Source: a bacterium (GTDB lineage Bacteria > Fidelibacterota > Marinisomatia > Marinisomatales > JAHJCW01). From it: DNA of 64,000 nucleotides. The stretch's first letter is position 1. Every line of letters starts with the position of its first letter. The DNA lies in assembly GCA_028282845.1 (NCBI GenBank), contig JANQGY010000019.1:87569-151568 (forward strand). Reading direction: 5' to 3'. The position numbers and the translations under genes are program-made. Shown piece after piece: positions 15,593 to 23,694 of the stretch. The notes under the pieces were generated by a model, which did not search any database, had not been told where the DNA came from, and was given only the letters and a program-made list of their open reading frames with translations.

Positions 15593-16162
15593 TTAACTAC
15601 CCGCCAATCCCAAATCATCAGCTTTTTCTTTTAAGGCGTTTATCACAAATTGAATATGTTCCGTTCTTTCAACGCCCAACTCTGCAATCCCTTTATTTAT
15701 ATCTTCACGACTGACTTTTGCGGCAAAACCTTTATCTTTTAGTTTCTTTGTAACCGATTTCACCTTTACCTCGTGTATGGATTTCGACGGTCGCACATAA
15801 GTTACCGCAAAAATAAATCCGGTTAATTCGTCGCATGCAAACAGAGTTTTCGCCATGAGTGACTTGCGCGGAACACCGGTATAATCAGCATGTCCCATGA
15901 TTGCTTCCAAAATATCCTCGTCATAGCCATGTTCCTTGAGAATTTTATTTCCCACATAAGGATGCTCATCGGCAGTTGGGTACTTTTCATAGTCAAAATC
16001 ATGCAGTAAACCGGTAATTCCCCATTTCTCAACATCCTCTCCAAATTTCTCCGCATACTTTCGCATCGTCTGTTCAACAGCGTAAGCATGCCTCAAGAGC
16101 GAATCGGATTTTGTATATTCTTTTAACAGTGCTAAAGCTTTATCGCGATCGGATTTATCCAT
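15593..16162 (-). CDS. HD-domain phosphohydrolase
   Basis: A 189-residue cytosolic HD-domain protein. Metal ligands visible are the His in SLLRHAYAVEQTM, the His-Asp pair in TGLLHDFDYEKYP and the His in AIMGHADYTG. Small stand-alone HD proteins of this kind are nucleotide or phosphate-ester hydrolases; the substrate cannot be read from sequence. It stands first in a probable unit with rmuC and the small lipoprotein, just after the pepA terminator. Fold is sure, function is open. Confidence 0.85.
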   Translation of the reverse strand: MDKSDRDKALALLKEYTKSDSLLRHAYAVEQTMRKYAEKFGEDVEKWGITGLLHDFDYEKYPTADEHPYVGNKILKEHGYDEDILEAIMGHADYTGVPRKSLMAKTLFACDELTGFIFAVTYVRPSKSIHEVKVKSVTKKLKDKGFAAKVSREDINKGIAELGVERTEHIQFVINALKEKADDLGLAGS

Positions 16163-16181
16163 ATCTAATCCTTAAAAAAAT

Positions 16182-16215
16182 AAAATGGCTTCCACAATTC
16201 AATAGAAGCCATTTT
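16182..16215 (-). terminator. Rho-independent terminator after pepA
   Basis: AAAATGGCTTC and GAAGCCATTTT pair over 11 bases around a 12-base loop, 14 bases after the pepA stop on the minus strand, with an A/T-rich continuation. Confidence 0.85.
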
Positions 16216-16228
16216 ATCTATTATTATT

Positions 16229-17692
16229 TTATCCTACTATCATATCCAATACTAAGCGGATAATCATTCCGGAAGCTCCGCGTTGATAATTGAGCGGGCT
16301 TTCTTTCTGATTATAGGCAACACCGGCAATATCGAAATGAATCCATGGAATTCCTTCACCGACAAATTCTTTCAGAAATGCCCCGGCCGCAATTGTGCCC
16401 GCCTGTCGTGCTTCCCCGATATTTTTGATGTCGGCAATTTTCGATTTAATCTGTTCGCAGTATTCATCCCATAATGGAAATTCCCAAACTCTCTCACCGG
16501 TCTTTTGGGAGCTATCCATAACTCTCTTCATTAATTTGTCGTCAGTGCCCATTACGCCGGCAGCGATGTGACCTAAGGCTATCACAACGGCGCCGGTCAA
16601 TGTAGCAAAATCCAACATATACTGCGGTTTATGATGCTTGCTAACATAAGCCAAAGCATCGGCAAGGATCAATCGGCCCTCGGCATCGGTATTTAAAACC
16701 TCAATAGTTTTGCCGTTATAAGCAGTAAGAATATCACCCGGTTTATAAGCATTATCGCCAAGCAGGTTTTCGGTAGAAGGAACAGCGGCAACAACATTTA
16801 CTTTTGGTTTCAACTGCGCAATAGCTTTCATCACACCCAAAACCGTGCCGCCACCGCACATATCAAATTTCATTTCGTCCATGCCTGCTGATGGTTTAAT
16901 TGATATTCCACCACTATCAAAAGTTAATCCTTTGCCAACCAAACCAATCGGCTTTTCACCTGCCTTGCCGCCTTTATATTCAAGCAAAATGAATCGTGGC
17001 GGTTCACCGGTTCCCGATGCTACTCCGGCTAAGCCACCCATGCCCTTCTCTACAATTTTTTTACGGTCAAATACCGTTATTTTCATATCGCCTTCTTTAG
17101 CGATCTCTTTTGCCAAGCTTGCCAATTTTGTAGGTGTTGTTACATTGCCCGGATCATTTTCCATATCGCGGGCAAAACAAACAGACGTTCCAATAGCAAC
17201 ACCTTTTTTAATTGCCGCTACATTGCCGCCCAATACCGTAGCACTTTTCACTTCAAATAAATCTTTATTTTGGGTTTGGTGTTTGGTAAACTGATAGCTG
17301 CCAAGTATTATTCCTTCCCCTAGTGCTTGATTAAAATAGGCATCGTCTTTACCGCCAAATATTTCCATGCCAACACTTTTGAGTTTCTTGGAAATTGCAG
17401 TACGGACAACTGTAGCTCCTGAAAGACGAATTATTTGCTCGTCAAATTTTTTCTTCTCGCCTAATCCGACTACTACGATACGTTTCTCTTTTCCATAAAA
17501 CAGAGTAGTCTCACCTTTTTTACCCTTAATATCACTATTATTGATAGCAGCAGTAATTTGTCCATCTACATAATTATCAACTTCTTTTCCAACAGAACCA
17601 AGTTTAAGATCTTCAAAAATTCCCACTGCAAATAATTCTGTATTGGTTTTTGAAAAACCCTTAGAATTCTTTACTGTATTTAGATATCCCAT
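16229..17692 (-). CDS. pepA: Leucyl aminopeptidase (M17 family)
   Basis: A 487-residue cytosolic M17 aminopeptidase. The C-terminal catalytic domain holds the signature NTDAEGRLILADALAY and the metal-site segment VGKGLTFDSGGISIKPS. The N-terminal macro-like domain is shorter in conservation, as is usual. The enzyme, a hexamer needing two metal ions, releases N-terminal residues from peptides; some homologues also bind DNA. It is a single-gene unit with its own terminator, lying downstream of the acs terminator. It fits the peptide-degrading theme of the window (DPP4, TldDE). Confidence 0.95.
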   Translation of the reverse strand: MGYLNTVKNSKGFSKTNTELFAVGIFEDLKLGSVGKEVDNYVDGQITAAINNSDIKGKKGETTLFYGKEKRIVVVGLGEKKKFDEQIIRLSGATVVRTAISKKLKSVGMEIFGGKDDAYFNQALGEGIILGSYQFTKHQTQNKDLFEVKSATVLGGNVAAIKKGVAIGTSVCFARDMENDPGNVTTPTKLASLAKEIAKEGDMKITVFDRKKIVEKGMGGLAGVASGTGEPPRFILLEYKGGKAGEKPIGLVGKGLTFDSGGISIKPSAGMDEMKFDMCGGGTVLGVMKAIAQLKPKVNVVAAVPSTENLLGDNAYKPGDILTAYNGKTIEVLNTDAEGRLILADALAYVSKHHKPQYMLDFATLTGAVVIALGHIAAGVMGTDDKLMKRVMDSSQKTGERVWEFPLWDEYCEQIKSKIADIKNIGEARQAGTIAAGAFLKEFVGEGIPWIHFDIAGVAYNQKESPLNYQRGASGMIIRLVLDMIVG

Positions 17693-17770
17693 AATATCCT
17701 CAAATAATTATTATTATTAATTTAATATGTTCTCAAATATACACAGGTTGACTTCTTCCATCTATAAAAT

Positions 17771-17797
17771 AAAAAAGGCTCACTAAGAGCCTTTTTT
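17771..17797 (-). terminator. Rho-independent terminator after acs
   Basis: AAAAAAGGCTC-ACTAA-GAGCCTTTTTT gives an 11-pair stem with A/T tracts on both sides, 17 bases after the acs stop. Confidence 0.9.
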
Positions 17798-17813
17798 ATT
17801 CATTTTGCAAATA

Positions 17814-19751
17814 TTATTGCCGATTTTCAACTAACGCATCAACCACACTTGGGTCTGCCAAAGTTGATGTATCACCGAGAGAATCAACTTCATTTTCAGC
17901 GATCTTCCTCAAAATCCTACGCATGATCTTACCGGAACGTGTCTTAGGCAAAGCCGGTGTATATTGGATTTTGTCGGGTTTGGAGTGAGGTCCGATTTCC
18001 CGCGTAACCGTAGCAAGAATATCCTTGGTCAATTCATCGCTCGAATCAACACCCTGCATCAATGTAACATAAGCATAGATGCCCTGACCTTTGATGTCAT
18101 GCGGAAAACCGACTACGGCAGCCTCGGCAACACCATCGGCTTTGCCGATTGCGCCTTCTACCTCGGCAGTGCCGATACGATGACCGGACACATTCAATAC
18201 GTCATCTACGCGACCGGTGATCCAGTAATAACCATCTTCATCGCGGCGGGCACCGTCACCGGTAAAGTAATAACCGGGATACAGACCAAAATAGGTTTGC
18301 TTGAATCGCTCGTGGTCACCGTAAAGCGTGCGCATCATTCCGGGCCAAGCAGCTTTAATTGCTAATAAACCTTCGATACCATTGCCGTCTTTTTCCTTTC
18401 CTTCTTCATTTAAGATTATCGGTTCCACGCCAAAGAAAGGTTTGGTGGCTGAGCCCGGTTTTAACGGAGTTGCACCGGGTAAAGGAGTTATCATAATTCC
18501 ACCGGTTTCAGTCTGCCACCATGTATCTACGATCGGGCATTTGCCTTTTCCAACTATATTATAATACCAATTCCATTCCGGTTCTTTGATCGGTTCGCCG
18601 ACGGTTCCAAGCAATCTTAATGTTGACAGATCACGTTTGGTTACCCAATCGTCGCCTTCGCGCATTAAAGCTCTTAAAGCCGTAGGGGCAGTATAGAAAA
18701 TGTTAATTTTATGTTTGTCAACTATATCCCAAAATCTGCCAAAATCAGGATAATTTGGAACACCTTCAAACATTACAGTCGTGGCACGATTGGCAAGCGG
18801 TCCGTAAACAATGTAGGAATGTCCGGTGATCCAACCAATATCAGCCGTACACCAATAAATGTCATCTTCATGATAATCAAAAATCATTTCATGGGTGAAA
18901 GATGCGTAAACTAAATAACCGCCGGTTGTATGCAATACACCCTTTGGTTTTCCGGTTGATCCTGATGTGTAAAGAATAAAGAGCGGATCTTCAGCATCCA
19001 TTACTTCGGGAGGACAATCGGCATCAACTTTAGTCATTTCTTCATGCCACCATAGATCACGTCCATCCACCATTTCAACTTCTTCGCCGGTTCGTTTTAC
19101 TACAAAAACATGCTCAATTGATGGCGTTTCAGTTACTGCTTTATCCGCATTAACTTTCATCGGAATATTCAGTTTTTTACCCCGAACTCCTGTATCTTGA
19201 GTAATGAGAGCTTTACAGGATGAGTCGTTGATACGATCGCGTAAAGCATCTGATGAGAAAGCGCCAAATACGATCGAATGAACCGCACCGATCCGGGCAC
19301 AGGCTAACATTGCTATGGTCAGTTCCGGTATCATTTGCATATAAATACAAACTCTGTCACCTTTTGAAATTCCATTGGACTTCAAAACATTGGCGAATTT
19401 GGAGACTTCATCCTTTAATTCGCTGAACGTATATTTCTTATCTTCCTGCGGATTATTGCCTTCCCAAATCAAAGCAGTTTGGTTGCCATGCCCGGCTTCT
19501 ACGTGCCGATCAAGACAGTTGTAGGCTACATTTAATTGTCCGCCTTCAAAAAATTTGATATTTGCATCAACAAAATCAAATGACCGGAAATTATCCCATT
19601 TTTTTATCCATGTAATTCTTTCAGCAATTTCTGCCCAAAATTCTTCGGGATTATTTACTGATTTTTCATACATCTCTTGATATTTATCCATGTCAGATAT
19701 CCAGGCATTTTTGGATGATTCTGCACTTGGATTATATACTTTTACTGTCAC
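17814..19751 (-). CDS. acs: Acetyl-CoA synthetase (AMP-forming)
   Basis: A 645-residue Acs, full length for the family. The AMP-binding loop is [15 protein letters not shown], the hinge region [18 protein letters not shown], and the C-terminal [15 protein letters not shown] contains the lysine whose acetylation switches Acs off in other bacteria. The enzyme turns acetate, ATP and CoA into acetyl-CoA, AMP and pyrophosphate. A GNAT domain fused to a CoA-transferase at 41960-43846 could be the acetylating enzyme, which is a guess. The gene stands alone between terminators. Confidence 0.97.
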   Translation of the reverse strand: MTVKVYNPSAESSKNAWISDMDKYQEMYEKSVNNPEEFWAEIAERITWIKKWDNFRSFDFVDANIKFFEGGQLNVAYNCLDRHVEAGHGNQTALIWEGNNPQEDKKYTFSELKDEVSKFANVLKSNGISKGDRVCIYMQMIPELTIAMLACARIGAVHSIVFGAFSSDALRDRINDSSCKALITQDTGVRGKKLNIPMKVNADKAVTETPSIEHVFVVKRTGEEVEMVDGRDLWWHEEMTKVDADCPPEVMDAEDPLFILYTSGSTGKPKGVLHTTGGYLVYASFTHEMIFDYHEDDIYWCTADIGWITGHSYIVYGPLANRATTVMFEGVPNYPDFGRFWDIVDKHKINIFYTAPTALRALMREGDDWVTKRDLSTLRLLGTVGEPIKEPEWNWYYNIVGKGKCPIVDTWWQTETGGIMITPLPGATPLKPGSATKPFFGVEPIILNEEGKEKDGNGIEGLLAIKAAWPGMMRTLYGDHERFKQTYFGLYPGYYFTGDGARRDEDGYYWITGRVDDVLNVSGHRIGTAEVEGAIGKADGVAEAAVVGFPHDIKGQGIYAYVTLMQGVDSSDELTKDILATVTREIGPHSKPDKIQYTPALPKTRSGKIMRRILRKIAENEVDSLGDTSTLADPSVVDALVENRQ

Positions 19752-19898
19752 TTATTCCTCCGAATATTTAGTAAAGTTATTATGTGTTATTATTAATTTG
19801 AATTTTTTGAGTGAAAATTATGTGTCGAATTTAATCTCGACAGATATTTACTTCAAGGAAAAGGGACTTAAATATCCTGTTTTTTATTGCATGTAAAA

Positions 19899-19920
19899 AA
19901 GGGAGAGCAACCTCTCCCTT
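19899..19920 (-). terminator. Rho-independent terminator after UMF1 transporter
   Basis: AAGGGAGAG-CAAC-CTCTCCCTT forms a 9-pair stem with an A-run before it, which reads as a T-run on the minus strand, 26 bases after the transporter stop. Confidence 0.88.
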
Positions 19921-19946
19921 TATCTGTCAATTTGAACTTTTATTAT

Positions 19947-21224
19947 TTACTTAGAAAGATATTCTTTTGCCATCCTTTCACCCTCTTCAATATCAACTTT
20001 TAGCAAAAGAATCCCTCCAATTATGAATAACACCAAGATAGACAATACACCTATTCTAACATTTCCGGTAACTTTTGTGATATAACCCATCATTAGAGGG
20101 CCAAGTACAGCAGCAAATTTCCCAAGCATATTGTAAAATCCAAAAAATTCGGCAGATTTTTCCTTGGGAATTAATCGCGTATATAAACTTCTGCTCAATG
20201 CTTGGATTCCGCCTTGGAATAAGCCAATCATTGCAGCAAGCACAAAGAAATGCCATGTTTGGGTCATAAAATATCCGAGGAATGTGATTATTGCATAACC
20301 GGCTATCCCTGTCATGATGGCTTTTTTAAGACCAACTTTATTGGAATATTTCACATATAATAATGTGCAGGGGAATGCAATGAACTGAACCATCAATAGA
20401 GCAATAATTAATGAACTGCTTTCAAATCCTAGCTCATCGCCTACCTTTATTGCCATCCTAACTATAGTATCAACTCCATCAATATAAAACCAATAAGCAA
20501 AGAGAAATATTCCAACAACTTTTAAATGTTTGATATCTTTCAATGTGCCTAAAAGCTGTAGCCATCCTAATTTGACTGCGGAAAAAATACCTTTTTTGTC
20601 ATAAATCTTAGGTTCTTCCACCCAAAGGAAAATTGGTACCGAGAAAACCGCCCACCAAATTGCCACCGACAAGAATGATAATTTAATCGCTGTAACTTCA
20701 TCGGGTATCCCGAAAATGTGCGGCATTTGGTACATCAACACATTTATCAGGAAAAGTACGCCGCCTCCGATATATCCCAACCCGAAACCAAGCGACGAGA
20801 CGTAATCAACCTTCTTTTTGGAGGCAACTCCGGGAAGTAGTGAATCATAAAATATATTACCTCCGGAGAATCCTACCGTTGCTAAAATATAGAACAGGGC
20901 AGCCAATTGCCATTGACCTTGTGCCACCATCCACAATCCACCGGTCATTATGATACCCAAAAATGCAAAAGTAAAGAGAAATTTCTTTTTGGCTGTTCCC
21001 CGATCGGCAATCGCGCCTAAAAACGGGGCTAAGGCAGCTACAATAATAGAGGCGACCGAATTAGCTATTCCTAAATAATAAGTACTGATTGAAGCATCGG
21101 TTGCCGATGAATAATACTTGGAAAAGAATAACGGGAAAAAACCTGCCATTACGGTTGTTGCAAAAGCGGAATTAGCCCAATCGTATAGCGCCCAACTGCG
21201 ATAGGCTTTTTTGCTATCTATCAT
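19947..21224 (-). CDS. UMF1/Atg22-like major facilitator transporter
   Basis: A 425-residue membrane protein with about 12 hydrophobic helices. The N-terminal YRSWALYDWANSAFATT is the signature of the UMF1 family (related to yeast Atg22 vacuolar amino-acid effluxers). The loop GAIADRGTAKKKF matches the MFS A-motif position. Bacterial members are poorly studied; export of amino acids or small metabolites is a possibility only. It is a single-gene unit that diverges from an outer-membrane protein gene across 218 bases. Confidence 0.9.
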   Translation of the reverse strand: MIDSKKAYRSWALYDWANSAFATTVMAGFFPLFFSKYYSSATDASISTYYLGIANSVASIIVAALAPFLGAIADRGTAKKKFLFTFAFLGIIMTGGLWMVAQGQWQLAALFYILATVGFSGGNIFYDSLLPGVASKKKVDYVSSLGFGLGYIGGGVLFLINVLMYQMPHIFGIPDEVTAIKLSFLSVAIWWAVFSVPIFLWVEEPKIYDKKGIFSAVKLGWLQLLGTLKDIKHLKVVGIFLFAYWFYIDGVDTIVRMAIKVGDELGFESSSLIIALLMVQFIAFPCTLLYVKYSNKVGLKKAIMTGIAGYAIITFLGYFMTQTWHFFVLAAMIGLFQGGIQALSRSLYTRLIPKEKSAEFFGFYNMLGKFAAVLGPLMMGYITKVTGNVRIGVLSILVLFIIGGILLLKVDIEEGERMAKEYLSK

Positions 21225-21442
21225 ACACCCTCCGGTTTGGTTAGAACAATTAATAATCGGGCGAATTTACTACCAATTGTCTAACATTCAAGCTGCAATA
21301 AATATACAAATAATTCATTTAAGAATTTGTTCTGATAGAATTAATCCGATGCTTATATAGTTATTGAATTTTGCACATAAATTCAATAGCTTAAGTGGAT
21401 AAATAGGTATTTTTATCACTATTTAAATACAGGGAGGAGAAA

Positions 21443-22108
21443 ATGAAAAGTATTTTCATATTTTTAATCACATCTGTCCTACTATTTTCACAAACAACCG
21501 AATCTCATAATAAGAAACTATTTGCAAAAGGTGCGTTTGTATTTGGACAGGGATTTGAAAATATAAAAGTCGGTGAAAAAGAATATGTTGATTCTGATAA
21601 GGAGAATGAGGATGTAGAGATAATGCCCGGTGGCGGATTTGGTGTTGAGGGGGTAATTGGATATGATATAACTAATGCACTCAGTCTCGAAGTATCTATT
21701 GGTACTCAGAACTCCGGTGAAATTATAGATGATGATAAATTACAGTTCAAAAAAGCACTAATTAGAGCTACAGCTATATATAAAATCCAAACCGAAAAGA
21801 ACTATACCCCCTATTTTGGTGCGGGGTTATCAATGGTTATCTTGGCAAAATACCATGACGATACATCCGCAGGTGATTATGAAGTAACATATAATAATCC
21901 AACCGGATTACACGTACTCGGAGGAGCAGAATGGAAAACAGCAAATTCTCCACTGTTCTTCTATGGTGAAGCTAGGGTTTTAATTCTTGGTGAATTTGAA
22001 TATGACGAATCAGATTTTGGTGAGTTGATATTAGAAAAAATTGGTATGGATAAAATGACGGCAAATGGAATTCAATTTAGTTTTGGAATTGGATATTATA
22101 TTAACTAG
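21443..22108 (+). CDS. Outer-membrane beta-barrel protein
   Basis: A 221-residue exported protein. Residues 1-17 are a signal peptide (IFIFLITSVLLFSQ). The rest alternates hydrophobic and polar residues in beta-strands (GGGFGVEGVIGYDI, ALSLEVSIGTQNSG, YTPYFGAGLSMVIL, NGIQFSFGIGYYIN) and ends in an aromatic-rich strand, as expected for an OmpA-like or OMP_b-brl eight-stranded barrel. GGGAGGAG just before the ATG is a strong ribosome site. It may be the first gene of a run of three small secreted proteins. The ligand is unknown. Confidence 0.8.
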   Translation: MKSIFIFLITSVLLFSQTTESHNKKLFAKGAFVFGQGFENIKVGEKEYVDSDKENEDVEIMPGGGFGVEGVIGYDITNALSLEVSIGTQNSGEIIDDDKLQFKKALIRATAIYKIQTEKNYTPYFGAGLSMVILAKYHDDTSAGDYEVTYNNPTGLHVLGGAEWKTANSPLFFYGEARVLILGEFEYDESDFGELILEKIGMDKMTANGIQFSFGIGYYIN

Positions 22109-22141
22109 CACTTCAAATATCACATAAATAATTAAATTAAT

Positions 22142-22537
22142 ATGAAACGCATAATTCCAATGTTAATGTTCTTACTGATTATTAGTTGCAAAAACTCAAC
22201 CTCATCAGAATCAAATGTAGATGTTACGTGGAGTGGCAATATGTATACTTACCGATACGGATCTAATCCCGGAGGCACTTGGTATGTTAAATTCATTGTA
22301 ACGAGTGGTAGTGGGGACGCAACCTTCAAATTATATCGTGATGGTGATAAAAAGAATACTGAAGTAGTTACTGTCGAAGAAGGGGAAACTTATTCCATTA
22401 GTGTCACTATAAGTACCAGCAGTTGTGCGGGACAGGGTACCAATACTTTAACAATTAAAACATCCTCATGCGATGATGACATAAGCTTACGAACAAGTTG
22501 CTCACCAGTTACACATGGAGATATGAATATTGACTAA
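22142..22537 (+). CDS. Small lipoprotein of unknown function
   Basis: A 131-residue lipoprotein with a leader MLMFLLIISC and the lipidated Cys at residue 16. The mature part has beta-rich segments (TWYVKFIVTSGSGDATFKLY) and three further cysteines, in SSCAGQG, SSCDDD and TSCSPV, one of which must stay unpaired or all of which may bind something. No known domain is recognised. It follows the barrel gene by 33 bases and has no obvious ribosome site, so it may depend on translation from upstream. Confidence 0.6.
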   Translation: MKRIIPMLMFLLIISCKNSTSSESNVDVTWSGNMYTYRYGSNPGGTWYVKFIVTSGSGDATFKLYRDGDKKNTEVVTVEEGETYSISVTISTSSCAGQGTNTLTIKTSSCDDDISLRTSCSPVTHGDMNID

Positions 22538-22587
22538 TATTATATCAACATTAAATTGTATAATTGTTCAATCAATACGGAGGAAAT

Positions 22588-22932
22588 ATGAGTATTAGAA
22601 TACGAACAATATCTCTATTTTTTGCAGTTGGATTAATTGCCTGCGGTGGAAACTATTCTACGGAAATTAAAAAAGATATAATTGGAATTTGGGAATCAAA
22701 TGATAAAAGTCTGACTTTAGAATTTACAGCAGATGGTAAAGTAAATTCTGTTATTAAACAAGATGGTTTTACCAATGAGTCTTCCTCTGATCTGATTTTT
22801 ATGGATGAATCTAATATATTAGGTGTTTGGGAGTTTAATCTTCAACTTTGGAACGTCCAAATAAGGGGCAATAAAATGAACCTTACCAGTGCCAATGGTG
22901 ATAAATTAAAATTGTCGAAAGTTTCTGATTGA
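22588..22932 (+). CDS. Small lipoprotein, lipocalin-like
   Basis: A 114-residue lipoprotein if started at the ATG at 22588, which is preceded by CGGAGG; a longer frame from 22564 starts before that ribosome site and was rejected. The leader SLFFAVGLIACGG has its lipidated Cys near residue 19. The body IIGIWESNDKSLTLEFTADGKV resembles the short lipocalin-like (DUF4488/DUF5004-type) proteins that begin with a G-x-W motif. Function is unknown. Its stop is UGA, one of the window's clear uses of UGA as a stop codon. Confidence 0.65.
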   Translation: MSIRIRTISLFFAVGLIACGGNYSTEIKKDIIGIWESNDKSLTLEFTADGKVNSVIKQDGFTNESSSDLIFMDESNILGVWEFNLQLWNVQIRGNKMNLTSANGDKLKLSKVSD

Positions 22933-22943
22933 TAAGTCTCTAA

Positions 22944-23435
22944 CTAAAAGAGACCTCGGGCTGCATTAATCATTAGCAGTAAAATCAAGGTTATTACTGC
23001 AAGTCCAAATCTTGGCACTACCTTTAATTTGAGGTAAACATCATCTATCATTGTATCATCACCTTCTTCACCAATTTTGATTTTCTTAATTAAACGATTT
23101 TCGATGAAAAAATGAAAAGTAGTTAGTAGTAGTCCTAAACTTCCACCAATTAATATTGACAACCCCCACCTTCCATTCAATAAATTGCTCAGATCGGCAT
23201 CAGTCAAAGATATAACAAGATGGATGCCAGTCAATACGGCAATAATTGACAAATGCGACGCCAGTTTAAAAATCTTGGGAAATATTGTTGTGATAAATTT
23301 ATTGCGTACCACTGAATCGAACTTTGGTAGAGAAGGAATCAATATAAAATTAATTACCACAACTTGTCCAAACCATGCTGTCCCAGAAACGACGTGTAAC
23401 GTACGCATAATAGTATTTATATCCACAGATTGCAC
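22944..23435 (-). CDS. Four-helix membrane protein, CopD-like
   Basis: A 163-residue integral membrane protein with four hydrophobic helices: roughly 10-35, 50-75, 88-110 and 135-160. The first helix carries RTLHVVSGTAWFGQVV, a His-containing motif like that of CopD/DUF2269-type proteins, some of which hold copper or haem. It has no operon partner: it converges on the lipoprotein gene (11 bases between stops) and diverges from the selenoprotein gene. Role not assigned. A start at residue 10 (MRTLHVV) is also possible. Confidence 0.65.
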   Translation of the reverse strand: MQSVDINTIMRTLHVVSGTAWFGQVVVINFILIPSLPKFDSVVRNKFITTIFPKIFKLASHLSIIAVLTGIHLVISLTDADLSNLLNGRWGLSILIGGSLGLLLTTFHFFIENRLIKKIKIGEEGDDTMIDDVYLKLKVVPRFGLAVITLILLLMINAARGLF

Positions 23436-23694
23436 TTCTCCATTAAATTAATGTTACATTTTAAACGAGCTAATTTTAATTTAGTTTATTAAAATACTCC
23501 AATCGATTAACTACCCCTTTCAGTTGCCTGCAAAAGCTATATTTCTTTGTCGAATGTATATAGAGAATACTATATATAAAAACAATAATAATAATGGTTT
23601 AAAAGATGTTATTATCTTATAAAAATAATTAAATAAAATTGGATTTGTCATTCTTAAGACAGTATTACAATACTTAGTGTCAATAATATTTTTT

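Noticed and set aside
22936..22954. Hairpin GTCTCT/AGAGAC as a terminator
   Set aside because: The stem has only six pairs, no T-tract, and overlaps the end of the CopD-like coding region.
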